This document shows, one piece after another, positions 1-7,156 of a stretch of DNA of 24,429 nucleotides. A model generated the notes under the pieces. The model did not search any database, was not told the DNA's origin, and worked only from the letters and a program-made list of their open reading frames with translations. How positions within the stretch are numbered: the stretch's first letter is position 1; each line of letters begins with the position of its first letter. A program made the translations under genes and the position numbers. This DNA is from Comamonadaceae bacterium. Lineage in GTDB: Bacteria > Pseudomonadota > Gammaproteobacteria > Burkholderiales > Burkholderiaceae_C. The stretch lies in contig CANCCE010000012.1 in NCBI GenBank assembly GCA_947374505.1, forward strand, positions 1 through 24,429, written 5' to 3'.

Positions 1-473
1 CCCCCGCGCGTGGTGATGCTGATCACCCCACCGACAGCCGCGTCACCGTAAAGCGCGCTGGCATTGCCGCGCAAAACCTCGATACGTTCAATTTGCGCCA
101 ACGGAACATCCAGAATTTGCAAGGAACCGATTTGATCCACAGGAGACCGAACACCGTCAATCATGATCACCAGATTGATGCTGTTTTGCCCCCGCAGAAA
201 AATAGATGTCGTGGTTCCCGGGCCGCCGTTTCGGCCAAACTCAAAACCTGCCTCTCCTTGCAGCAAATCCACCAAAGTGGGCGCTTGAGACTTATCGATG
301 TCCTGTCGGGTGAAAACCGAGACCGATGCCAAGGCGTCGGCAAGAAGTTGTTCAGATCGGGTGGCCACCACGACGGTGGGATTCAGTTCCAAGACTTGAG
401 CCTGAACCACAGCCACCCAAGGCAAGACGGAAAGCGCGAGCACAGCGCCACGCACAGAGACACATTTTTTCAT
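1..473 (-). CDS. btuB: BtuB-like TonB-dependent outer membrane receptor, N-terminal part (runs off the window)
   Basis: Reading the minus strand from the ATG at 473, the frame stays open to base 1, giving about 157 residues of a longer protein. It starts with a signal peptide (MKKC, then a hydrophobic stretch ending near VVQA-Q, about residue 25). A TonB-box-like segment (PTVVVATR) follows, then a plug domain with typical landmarks: SIFLRGQNS, VIMIDGVRSP, IERIEVLRGNASALYGDAA and GGVISITT. Family knowledge: such receptors take cobalamin or other large ligands across the outer membrane using TonB-ExbB-ExbD energy. The cobalamin riboswitch directly upstream makes cobalamin or a cobinamide-type corrinoid the most likely ligand. 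The barrel lies outside the window, so length and integrity cannot be judged. The receptor family is near certain; the ligand is inferred from the riboswitch. Confidence 0.92.
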   Translation of the reverse strand, partial: MKKCVSVRGAVLALSVLPWVAVVQAQVLELNPTVVVATRSEQLLADALASVSVFTRQDIDKSQAPTLVDLLQGEAGFEFGRNGGPGTTTSIFLRGQNSINLVIMIDGVRSPVDQIGSLQILDVPLAQIERIEVLRGNASALYGDAAVGGVISITTRG

Positions 474-565
474 GAACAACAATCAACAATAAAAGCCCTC
501 ACCGGCTTCCCCGCCAGTGCATGAGCGTTACGAACGAGTGCCTTCAAAAAAAAGACGCACGTTCA

Positions 566-826
566 CCTTGTTGGCCGGTATCCGGGCTGACGAAGCGACC
601 TTCATCGCCTTCCCAAGCACTTGTTCAAGGCGCTCAGTGGCGAGTGATGAAAGCGGAATACAGTTCAAAGCCATGAGCTCGGAACGCATTCGTTCGTTTT
701 ACCGTTGCGGGGGCAGCGCAGGTTAGAAGCATTGGCGCCCGCACACCATGACGGTGTGTTTGGCCTTAACTCCCTCCTGCTTCCCGTTGAACTGCGGCAT
801 GTGAACCACACCGCGAGCACCAACAT
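566..826 (-). promoter_or_regulatory. Cobalamin (B12) riboswitch
   Basis: On the minus strand this leader has the hallmark elements of the AdoCbl riboswitch in the right order: TTGGTGCTCGCGGTG near the 5' end, the AACGGGAA block, a variable stem (CACACCGTCATGGTGTG), the signature GCTGCCCCCGCAACGGTAA (B12 box region), then GCTTGGGAAGGCG and the closing CAGCCCGGATACCGGCC. It lies about 90 bases upstream of the btuB-like start codon. Known behaviour: binding of adenosylcobalamin represses downstream expression. I see no convincing terminator hairpin between 474 and 565, only a T-run near 545-553, so control of translation initiation is more likely than attenuation. That last point is inference. 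Confidence 0.94.
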
Positions 827-876
827 CAATCATTCTACGTGCGGTTAGTTCCTTCAACCCTACAATCCAGACTGCC

Positions 877-1119
877 ATGGCCGACACACCCCAAATCGAA
901 CAGCTGGTTGAGCGCGTAGAGCGGTTGTTGCTGCGCTATGACGAATTGCAGCGCACCAATGACTTACTCAGCCAACATGTGGCGGCGCTCACGATTGAGC
1001 GTGACTCCCTGAAGTCTCGCCTGAGTGCGGCACGTTCTCGCGTCGATGGCCTGCTGGATCGATTGCCAAAAGCTGAAGCCAATGGCGCTTCAGCCCCTGC
1101 CACGGAAAACCCATCATGA
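877..1119 (+). CDS. Small coiled-coil protein upstream of zapA (ZapB-like / TIGR02449-type)
   Basis: An 80-residue acidic protein that is almost entirely a predicted coiled coil: heptad-like leucines run from residue 8 to about 65 (IEQLVERVERLLLRYDELQ, then LTIERDSLKSRLSAARSRV), followed by a short Ala/Pro-rich tail. Its stop codon overlaps the zapA start (ATGA, 1116-1119), so the two are translationally coupled. Small coiled-coil proteins in this position next to zapA are common in beta- and gammaproteobacteria and are thought to act with ZapA at the Z ring. A cell-division role is inferred from neighbour and shape, not from a catalytic motif. It diverges from the riboswitch-controlled btuB-like gene. 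Confidence 0.8.
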   Translation: MADTPQIEQLVERVERLLLRYDELQRTNDLLSQHVAALTIERDSLKSRLSAARSRVDGLLDRLPKAEANGASAPATENPS

Positions 1120-1439
1120 AACAGCTTGAAGTCAAGATCATGGGTCAAAGCTATTTGCTGGGATGCCCTGACGGCGGTGACGCCCTCCTTTTGGAGGCCG
1201 TCGACAAAGTCGACACGGCCATGTGCAAGATTCGCGACGCCGGAAAAATCAAGGCGCGAGACCGGATTGCAGTCTTGGCCGCTTTGAACCTGGCCTTTGA
1301 ATTGTCTGACCGGCCCGCAACGCCAACGGCATTGGTGCGCCCGGCAGGCGCAGCCAATGACGCACCGGACGATGGGCAAATCAACGCCTTGCTGAGCCGA
1401 ATCGACACCGCTCTCGGGGTTGACGGCCGATTGCTTTAA
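1116..1439 (+). CDS. zapA: Cell division protein ZapA
   Basis: 107 residues, the usual ZapA size. The N-terminal head has the family pattern of a beta strand with IMGQSYLLGCPDG (residues 8-20), followed by LLEAVDKVDTAMCKIRDAG and the conserved helix start KARDRIAVLAALNLAFEL (about 45-62). The C-terminal part is more divergent and ends in a short helix. ZapA binds FtsZ and bundles protofilaments at midcell. It starts inside the stop of the preceding coiled-coil gene (ATGA overlap), forming a two-gene unit, and is followed by the 6S RNA gene, a linkage seen widely in proteobacteria. Confidence 0.93.
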   Translation: MKQLEVKIMGQSYLLGCPDGGDALLLEAVDKVDTAMCKIRDAGKIKARDRIAVLAALNLAFELSDRPATPTALVRPAGAANDAPDDGQINALLSRIDTALGVDGRLL

Positions 1440-1497
1440 CCCTGCGATGAACGCACAGACATGCTGATTCGGCCGCCATCATCACCCTGATCCCGCC

Positions 1498-1503
1498 TAC
1501 AAT
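1498..1503 (+). promoter_or_regulatory. Putative -10 box of the 6S RNA promoter
   Basis: TACAAT is one mismatch from the sigma-70 -10 consensus and lies about 6 bases before the predicted 5' end of the 6S RNA (GTCTGCG at 1510). No strong -35 box is visible at the right distance. The placement relative to the paired RNA end supports the call; it is not proven. Confidence 0.55.
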
Positions 1504-1507
1504 CGTG

Positions 1508-1684
1508 CCGTCTGCGTTACTTGCTGGGTTTTATACTTCCTTGTACCAATGCTTTTTAAGCACGGGCTTGGTAAATTGTCAGGCAGGTGTGATCGTCTCG
1601 CGTTAGACGGCCCCGAAGTCTGACTGCCCTCGCCCACCTGAACCCCGGTTCAGGATGAGAATCCAGCCGTTTCGCAGACACCTT
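1508..1684 (+). ncRNA. ssrS: 6S RNA
   Basis: About 175 bases, the usual 6S length, just downstream of zapA as in many proteobacteria. The ends pair exactly: GTCTGCG (1510-1516) with CGCAGAC (1673-1679), continued by CTGG with CCAG. The 3' half resembles known 6S RNAs, with a hairpin CCTGAACC-CCGGTTCAGG followed by a purine-rich segment and the closing stem, and a T-run follows at 1683-1689. An internal hairpin (CGTCT/AGACG) lies near the middle. 6S RNA mimics an open promoter, binds the sigma-70 holoenzyme and down-regulates many promoters in stationary phase. Identified by position, length and structure from memory of the family; a covariance-model search would settle it. Confidence 0.87.
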
Positions 1685-1700
1685 TTTTTCTTTGGATCCG

Positions 1701-2501
1701 ATGCTCCTCGAACCCCAACTGATCGCAGAACTCCTATTCATTGGTTTGTGCACCGGATTTTTAGCCGGCTTACTGGGCATCGGCGGCGGCATGATCATGG
1801 TGCCGTTCCTGACCTTCATTCTCACGGCCAAGGGCTTTCCGGCTGATTACACCGTCAAAATGGCCGTGGCCACCTCGCTGGCCACCATTTGCCTGACGTC
1901 TTTGTCATCAGTGCGCGCACACCACAAGCGTGGAGCCGTCTTGTGGCCCATCGTGCGTCTGCTGGCCCCCGGCATTGTGTTGGGTTCTATCGTCGGGGCC
2001 CAGTTTGCCGCCGCTTTACCAGGGAAGTTAATCGGGATTTTCTTTGCGATCTTTGTGGCGTTTTCTGCCACCCAGATGTTCATTGACCGCAAACCCAAGC
2101 CCAGCCGCACATTGCCCGGCCGTGTTGGCACCTTCAGCATGGGCTGGGTGATCGGTATGCTGTCTTCGCTGGTGGGGGCTGGCGGCGCTTTCGTTTCGGT
2201 ACCGTTCATGACTTGGTGCAACGTGAAAATTCATGACGCCGTCGGCACATCCTCTGCGCTCGGCTTCCCGATTGCCTTGGCCGGCACGCTCGGCTATATC
2301 TGGGCCGGCCAGAACATGCCCGCCATGCCAGCCGGTTCGTTCGGTTATCTGTACGTGCCGGGCTTGGTCATCATCTCGCTGGCCAGCGTCTGTACCGCAC
2401 CGCTGGGCGCTCGCACAGCCCACCGCATGGACATCCGGCCACTCAAAAAAGTGTTCGCCTCGATCCTCTACGTTTTGGCTGCGTACTTTCTGTTCCGCTG
2501 A
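1701..2501 (+). CDS. TauE/SafE (TSUP) family membrane permease
   Basis: 266 residues from the ATG at 1701; a TTG at 1692 would add three residues but lies in the 6S T-run. About eight hydrophobic segments are visible. The two internally repeated signature motifs of the TSUP family are present: GLLGIGGGMIMVPFL (about 23-37) and SLVGAGGAFVSVPFM (about 155-169). Family members move sulfonates, sulfite, sulfoacetate or other small organic anions across the inner membrane; the substrate cannot be read from sequence. The start codon lies about 20 bases after the 6S RNA end, with only a weak Shine-Dalgarno (GGA), so it may be transcribed by read-through past ssrS. It is convergent with the HPP/CBS gene, 15 bases away. 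Confidence 0.88.
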   Translation: MLLEPQLIAELLFIGLCTGFLAGLLGIGGGMIMVPFLTFILTAKGFPADYTVKMAVATSLATICLTSLSSVRAHHKRGAVLWPIVRLLAPGIVLGSIVGAQFAAALPGKLIGIFFAIFVAFSATQMFIDRKPKPSRTLPGRVGTFSMGWVIGMLSSLVGAGGAFVSVPFMTWCNVKIHDAVGTSSALGFPIALAGTLGYIWAGQNMPAMPAGSFGYLYVPGLVIISLASVCTAPLGARTAHRMDIRPLKKVFASILYVLAAYFLFR

Positions 2502-2516
2502 CGCGCCGCATCGGAT

Positions 2517-3644
2517 TTATCTTTTCAAAGATTTTTCAATCGCCGCGACAAAATCAGACTGGGTGATGATGCCAACCAAGGCTTGCTGGCTGTCAATCAC
2601 TGGCAGGTGATGGTGTCCTTGGCTGTGGAATATCCCAACCAAGTCCATGACGTTACGGCTCTCGCTGATGACCCGTACTTTTTTAGTCATGATTTGACCG
2701 ACCGTCTCCGCATCCGGTTTAAGGGTATGTCCAATGCCTTTCAGGCCGCTTAAAACAACGCCCTTGACAAGCTGGCCAAAGTTCTTGTGAAGGTCAATGT
2801 TGGCATGTCTGAGTAAATCTTCAAGGGTCACAATGCCGACAACCCGCCGATTCCTGTCAATCACCGGCAAGGCTTTGATATGGTTGTCACGCAGCGTTTT
2901 CCAAGCTGCTTCCACTGGCATTTTGACATCCAGAGACCTGACTTCCTTTGTCATGATGTCAGCGCATTTAATACCTTCAAGCTTATATTCGTAGGCTTTC
3001 ATTTCAACCTGCTCAATTAATACGGCCAAGTCGTCCCTATTAATATCAATAACCTGGTTATATCTAGCCAGCACCGCATCAACTTTTCTTGAGTTAATAA
3101 CTGACTGCTCATTTTTTAAACTATTTTCCAGAGAAAAATGAGGGTAACTTTTTCCGGTTATATTGTTATAGGCAGCGCCTGCAATAGTCAAAAATACAGA
3201 ATCAGTTAAAACCGGGAACAAAGCATATTGAAAGCTGCTCACAGACCCCAACGCAGTGATCATGGCAACTGCAGCAGCCGGTGGGTGCAAACAACGCAGT
3301 ACAAACATAGCCAGAATTGAAAACCCAACCGCAAATGGTGCCGTCAACATAGGGTTGTCAACCACGTTGACGCATGCAATTCCAATCAAGGCCGAGATCA
3401 GATTACCGCCGATGACAGCCCAAGGTTGGGCCATTGGACTTGAAGGCAATACAAAGACCAGCAATGCACTGGCCCCCAAGGAAGCCATGACCCACTCGCT
3501 CACGCCAGCCACGCTACCTATATAACGCCCCATCGCCATGGTGAACAGCAGCCCGACCAATGCCCCACCCGCGGCACGGAACCGTTCCTGTTGCGACACG
3601 TTGGTCTGGTCTTGCCCGAAATGCGGGAGAATTTTTTTCTTCAT
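2517..3644 (-). CDS. HPP-family membrane protein with two C-terminal CBS domains
   Basis: 375 residues from the ATG at 3644. A TTG 16 codons upstream is possible, but AAGGG sits just before this ATG. Residues 20-160 form four or five membrane segments of the HPP family, with the name-giving motif CLHPPAAAVAM at 118-128. After a linker come two CBS domains, about 228-285 (IMTKEVRSLDV...GIVTLEDLL) and 318-372 (IMTKKVRVISE...GIITQSDFV), which in other proteins bind adenine nucleotides as energy sensors. The HPP domain is linked to nitrite transport in plastids and cyanobacteria; in bacteria its role is uncertain. The middle of the gene (about 2990-3190) is visibly AT-richer than its neighbours. 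It is divergent from the MFS gene, with an FNR-type palindrome between them that could serve both. Confidence 0.88.
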   Translation of the reverse strand: MKKKILPHFGQDQTNVSQQERFRAAGGALVGLLFTMAMGRYIGSVAGVSEWVMASLGASALLVFVLPSSPMAQPWAVIGGNLISALIGIACVNVVDNPMLTAPFAVGFSILAMFVLRCLHPPAAAVAMITALGSVSSFQYALFPVLTDSVFLTIAGAAYNNITGKSYPHFSLENSLKNEQSVINSRKVDAVLARYNQVIDINRDDLAVLIEQVEMKAYEYKLEGIKCADIMTKEVRSLDVKMPVEAAWKTLRDNHIKALPVIDRNRRVVGIVTLEDLLRHANIDLHKNFGQLVKGVVLSGLKGIGHTLKPDAETVGQIMTKKVRVISESRNVMDLVGIFHSQGHHHLPVIDSQQALVGIITQSDFVAAIEKSLKR

Positions 3645-3743
3645 AGCCCTTGATGTTAGGCCATGCAACACCAGAGTTTCTTTCGCGACCAAACCAAGGG
3701 TTAACCCGATCAGGGATATCCATAATCCTCAGTATTGGGAATC

Positions 3744-3757
3744 TTGACTCAAGTCAA
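3744..3757. promoter_or_regulatory. Crp/Fnr-type operator (site 1) before the oxalate MFS gene
   Basis: TTGAC-TCAA-GTCAA, perfect inverted half-sites of the Crp/Fnr (TTGAT-N4-ATCAA) type, extended by flanking C and G. Its centre (3750.5) is 33 bp upstream of the centre of TAGAAT (3781-3786), close to the -41.5 class II activator position. Related palindromes precede the tct operon and oxc. The divergent HPP gene could also be served. The palindrome is seen directly; its function is inferred. Confidence 0.7.
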
Positions 3758-3780
3758 GCGCGATATGAACGAGTATTTTC

Positions 3781-3786
3781 TAGAAT
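3781..3786 (+). promoter_or_regulatory. Putative -10 box for the MFS gene
   Basis: TAGAAT, one mismatch from TATAAT, placed downstream of operator site 1 at class II spacing. The predicted transcript would carry a leader of about 130 bases before the MFS start. The region from here to 3921 is extremely AT-rich, so other -10-like matches exist; the spacing from the operator is the reason for choosing this one. Confidence 0.45.
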
Positions 3787-3921
3787 TTATATATTAATTC
3801 GAAATAAAAATAAATTGAGTACTTGGAAAATAATTAAAACCATAGTACGCTTTATTTTGAAATTTTAATTATTAAATAATATTATCTATTCATCACTCGT
3901 TTACAGTAAAGAAAAAGCAGC

Positions 3922-5214
3922 ATGGTAACAACAATAAGATCGAGTGAATCCGGCGGATCGTTCGTTTCTAACCGATGGTTTCAATTGGTCATGGGCATTA
4001 TTTGCATGGCGATGATTGCCAACTTGCAATATGGTTGGACGCTCTTCGTCAACCCGATTGCAGATAAATACGGCTGGAGCAAAGCCGCGATTCAGGTAGC
4101 CTTCACGATTTTCATTTTGACCGAAACCTGGCTGGTCCCCGTTGAAGGATGGGCGGTCGACAAGTTTGGTCCACGACCTGTCATTTTGTTTGGTGGTTTG
4201 CTCTGTGGTCTTGGCTGGGTTTTGAACTCCTACGCCAATACATTGACCTTGTTGTACATCGCTGCCGCCATCAGCGGCATTGGCGCGGGTGCGGTTTACG
4301 GCACCTGCGTTGGCTCAGCGCTCAAGTGGTTCCCTGATCGGCGCGGATTGGCTGCCGGCTTGACCGCTGCTGGTTTTGGTGCTGGTTCAGCAGCCACGAT
4401 CATCCCGATCTCATTCATGATCCAAAACAGTGGCTACGAACAAACCTTTTTGTACTTCGGTATCGGTCAAGGCGCCATCGTCATGATCCTCGCCATGATG
4501 ATGTTGCGGCCACCAGCACATGGCGTTGCGGCGACGGCCAAGCCATCCAAACTGCAACAGTCGAAGGTTGACTTCAGCCCAACTCAGATCGTCACAAAAC
4601 CTGTGTTTTGGGTGATGTACGTCATGTTCGTTTTGGTCGCCGCAGGTGGCCTGATGGCAACGGCCCAAATGGGACCGATTGCCAAAGACTTCAAAATTGA
4701 CGGTGTTACCTTCAACGTCATGGGCATGATCTTGCCTGCGCTGACATTTGCGCTGGCCATCGACCGCGTGTTGAACGGTTTGACCCGCCCTTTCTTTGGT
4801 TGGGTTTCAGACCAAATCGGGCGTGAAAAAACAATGTTCATCGCCTTTGCGCTTGAATCCGTCGGCATCTTGGCGCTCTACTACTGGGGCCGCGACCCGA
4901 TCATGTTTGTCATCTTGACCGGTATCGTGTTCTTTGCTTGGGGTGAAATTTACAGCTTGTTCCCGGCGACTTGTGCCGACACGTTTGGCACCAAGAATGC
5001 GGCGGGTAATGCCGGCCTGCTGTACACAGCCAAAGGCACAGCGTCGATTTTTGTCCCGATCTCCAGTGTCTTGATGGCGATGACGGGTACGTGGGAGGCC
5101 GTGTTTTTCGTCGGTTGCGCCATGAACGCCATCGCCGCTTACATGGCCTGGTTTGTTTTGAAGCCCATGCGTCAGAAGTTCATGGATGAGGTCGGTTCAA
5201 ACCCTGTTAAATAA
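3922..5214 (+). CDS. OFA-type MFS transporter, probable oxalate/formate antiporter (OxlT-like)
   Basis: 430 residues with about 12 membrane segments in two halves joined by a hydrophilic loop (about 197-225). MFS loop motifs are visible (WAVDKFGPRP at 77-86; GWVSDQIGREK at 293-303). The family includes Oxalobacter OxlT, which swaps oxalate for formate and needs an Arg in helix 8 and a Lys in helix 11. Candidate equivalents here are R282 (AIDRVLNGLTRP) and K371 (LYTAKGTASIFVP), both inside membrane segments; the alignment is from memory. The downstream oxc/frc/fdh genes strongly support oxalate as substrate. Strict antiport is uncertain, since this host oxidises formate. Start ATG 3922 has a weak A-rich ribosome site. 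An FNR-type operator lies about 165 bases upstream and a strong terminator follows. Confidence 0.87.
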   Translation: MVTTIRSSESGGSFVSNRWFQLVMGIICMAMIANLQYGWTLFVNPIADKYGWSKAAIQVAFTIFILTETWLVPVEGWAVDKFGPRPVILFGGLLCGLGWVLNSYANTLTLLYIAAAISGIGAGAVYGTCVGSALKWFPDRRGLAAGLTAAGFGAGSAATIIPISFMIQNSGYEQTFLYFGIGQGAIVMILAMMMLRPPAHGVAATAKPSKLQQSKVDFSPTQIVTKPVFWVMYVMFVLVAAGGLMATAQMGPIAKDFKIDGVTFNVMGMILPALTFALAIDRVLNGLTRPFFGWVSDQIGREKTMFIAFALESVGILALYYWGRDPIMFVILTGIVFFAWGEIYSLFPATCADTFGTKNAAGNAGLLYTAKGTASIFVPISSVLMAMTGTWEAVFFVGCAMNAIAAYMAWFVLKPMRQKFMDEVGSNPVK

Positions 5215-5252
5215 CCGACGCACCGGCTGGCATCACTGATAGCTAGCCACCC

Positions 5253-5292
5253 AAAGCCCCTGGCGACAAGAAGCGCCAGGGGCTTTTTTTTG
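5253..5292 (+). terminator. Rho-independent terminator after the MFS gene
   Basis: AGCCCCTGGCG (5255-5265) pairs perfectly with CGCCAGGGGCT (5274-5284) across an 8-base loop and is followed by a run of eight T. It closes the MFS transcription unit, so the tct operon needs its own promoter. Confidence 0.95.
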
Positions 5293-5422
5293 CGCATTTA
5301 TTCTGGCTCAGTCATGCCTATTTCGATCAACAACGTCTCGGCCTCATGACTCCAAATGGCGCGTTAGCTCAACACTACTTTCACAGTACAAACCCTAGGA
5401 ATACACAGAGAAAATAATAAAC

Positions 5423-5436
5423 TTGACCACCGTCAA
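5423..5436. promoter_or_regulatory. Crp/Fnr-type operator (site 2) before the tct operon
   Basis: TTGAC-CACC-GTCAA, perfect inverted half-sites, again flanked by C and G as in site 1. Its centre (5429.5) is 53 bp from the centre of TAGATT (5480-5485), which corresponds to about -62, the class I activator position. It lies about 115 bases upstream of the TctC start and beyond the MFS terminator, the right place to control the transporter operon. Confidence 0.68.
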
Positions 5437-5479
5437 GAGCATTTCACCTACTTGGGATGAGGATCGCGACCTGTTAAGT

Positions 5480-5485
5480 TAGATT
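5480..5485 (+). promoter_or_regulatory. Putative -10 box for the tct operon
   Basis: TAGATT, two mismatches from consensus, in an AT-rich stretch between operator site 2 and the TctC gene. Picked because its distance from the operator is exactly two helical turns (20 bp) longer than in the MFS promoter. A weak call. Confidence 0.38.
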
Positions 5486-5549
5486 TTTGAAAATTTAATA
5501 AAAAAATAAAAAAAGGTGACTAGGTTCATAAACAAAAGGAGACAAAGAG

Positions 5550-6575
5550 ATGAAAACAAAACTTTTCACACACAAAAATAAGCTGCTCACGGCTATAGCC
5601 ATTGGCATGACAGCGATGACCTTGGTGTCTGCACCCGTGCACGCAGCTTGGGAGCCGACCAAACCTGTTGAGTTCGTCGTGCCCGCCGGCACGGGTGGTG
5701 GCGCCGACCAAATGGCCCGCCTGATTCAGGGCATCGTCATCAAGCACAAGCTGATGAATCAACCGCTGATCGTCGTCAACAAATCAGGCGGTGCCGGTGC
5801 TGAAGGCTTTTTGGAAATCAAAGGGGCCAAAGGCGATCCCCACAAAATAGTGATCACCCTGTCCAACCTGTTCACCACGCCGATGGCCACGGGTGTGCCG
5901 TTCAACTGGAAAGACATGACCCCCGTGGCCATGATGGCGCTTGATCAATTTGTGCTGTGGGTCAACGCCGAGACACCTTACAAAAATGCCAAGGAATATG
6001 TCGCTGCCGTCAAGGCCGCCGGTCCACTGAAAATGAAAATGGGCGGAACCGGTTCCAAGCAGGAAGACCAGATCATCACGGTCGGTCTGGAGAAAGCCAC
6101 CGGCACTAAATTCATTTACATCCCCTTCAAAGGCGGTGGTGAAGTGGCCGTTCAGCTGGTCGGCAAACACATTGACTCCAGCGTGAACAATCCCGTCGAA
6201 GCCGTCGCGCAATGGCGTGCCGGCAAGTTGCGCGCACTCTGTGTGTTTGACGACAAACGCATGACCTACACAGCCAAAATCACCGGCACCCAAGCATGGA
6301 GCGATATTCCGACCTGCAAGGAATCCGGTATTCCTATGGACTATCAGATGCTGCGCGGCATTTTCATGCCGGCTGGCGTCACGGCTGACCAAAAAGGCTT
6401 TTACGTCAACTTGATCCAAAAAATTCGGGCCACCCCTGAATGGATTGACTTCATGGAAAAAGGTGCTTTCAACCAGACCTACATGGCAGGCGCAGACTTC
6501 GAAAAATGGGTGGCCTCGGCTGAAACCATTCATCACGGTCTGATGCAAGAAGCTGGCTTCTTGGCTAAAAAATAA
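5550..6575 (+). CDS. TctC/Bug-family periplasmic substrate-binding protein
   Basis: 341 residues with a strong ribosome site (GGAG, 8 bases before ATG). The Sec signal peptide has a Lys-rich n-region, a hydrophobic core (about 12-28) and a cleavage site near HA-A at 32/33. The mature protein opens like Bug/TctC proteins: PVEFVVPAGTGGGADQMAR (about 39-57), a glycine-rich ligand loop typical of the family. Bug proteins are binding components of tripartite tricarboxylate transporters and bind small carboxylates or aromatic acids. It heads a tctC-tctB-tctA operon inside an oxalate catabolic locus, so oxalate or a related dicarboxylate is a reasonable guess, but the ligand cannot be read from sequence. 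Confidence 0.92.
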   Translation: MKTKLFTHKNKLLTAIAIGMTAMTLVSAPVHAAWEPTKPVEFVVPAGTGGGADQMARLIQGIVIKHKLMNQPLIVVNKSGGAGAEGFLEIKGAKGDPHKIVITLSNLFTTPMATGVPFNWKDMTPVAMMALDQFVLWVNAETPYKNAKEYVAAVKAAGPLKMKMGGTGSKQEDQIITVGLEKATGTKFIYIPFKGGGEVAVQLVGKHIDSSVNNPVEAVAQWRAGKLRALCVFDDKRMTYTAKITGTQAWSDIPTCKESGIPMDYQMLRGIFMPAGVTADQKGFYVNLIQKIRATPEWIDFMEKGAFNQTYMAGADFEKWVASAETIHHGLMQEAGFLAKK

Positions 6576-6596
6576 CAAACGACAGGAGCACTCCGA

Positions 6597-7127
6597 ATGG
6601 CGTCAAGTGATACCCAAGCCCATGATGGTGGCGATGTGAAAGGACCCGCCACCTGCGTGGTGGAAGCCGTGGTTGCCTGCGCCGTCATGCTGCTGGGAGC
6701 CATGGTTATTTATGGCAGCCGGGAATTAGGAGCCGGCTGGACCAGCGATGGCCCAGGTTCCGGCTACTTTCCGTTCTACATCGGTCTGATCATGACCATT
6801 TCAGGTGCTGGTATTTTTTACCAGGCCTTGTTCAGCAAGAAGGGCAGGAACACCACTGTCTTTGTCGATGGCGAGCAGATCAAACGGGTGCTCTCGGTGC
6901 TCGTTCCGGCTGGCTTTTACGTCTTTGCTGTTGAATTCATCGGCCTCTACATCGCGTCGTTTTTGTACATCGCCTTGTTCATGGTGATCCTCGGAAAGTT
7001 CTCATGGGTCAAAAGTGTGATTGCAGCTTTTTGCGTCAATGCCCTGTTCTTCATGATGTTTGAAGTTTGGTTCAAAGTGCCCCTCTACAAAGGCCGCTTC
7101 GACATGCTGAGCTTCCTCGGCTACTAA
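6597..7127 (+). CDS. TctB-family small membrane subunit of a tripartite tricarboxylate transporter
   Basis: 176 residues, normal for TctB, with about four hydrophobic segments (roughly 22-43, 62-80, 103-122 and 127-160). The GPGSGYFPFYIGLIM segment (about 52-66) is characteristic of the family. It starts 21 bases after tctC with a GGAG ribosome site 8 bases before ATG, so it is co-transcribed. TctB is the poorly conserved small membrane subunit that works with TctA in the inner membrane; its identity rests on size, topology and position between tctC and tctA. Confidence 0.9.
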   Translation: MASSDTQAHDGGDVKGPATCVVEAVVACAVMLLGAMVIYGSRELGAGWTSDGPGSGYFPFYIGLIMTISGAGIFYQALFSKKGRNTTVFVDGEQIKRVLSVLVPAGFYVFAVEFIGLYIASFLYIALFMVILGKFSWVKSVIAAFCVNALFFMMFEVWFKVPLYKGRFDMLSFLGY

Positions 7128-7156
7128 TTTATACGCTCTCTCGGAGTTTTTGAAAA

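Noticed and set aside
93..726. Plus-strand open frames across the btuB start and riboswitch
   Set aside because: They are antisense to the signal peptide/plug coding region and to the riboswitch; no ribosome site or recognisable protein.
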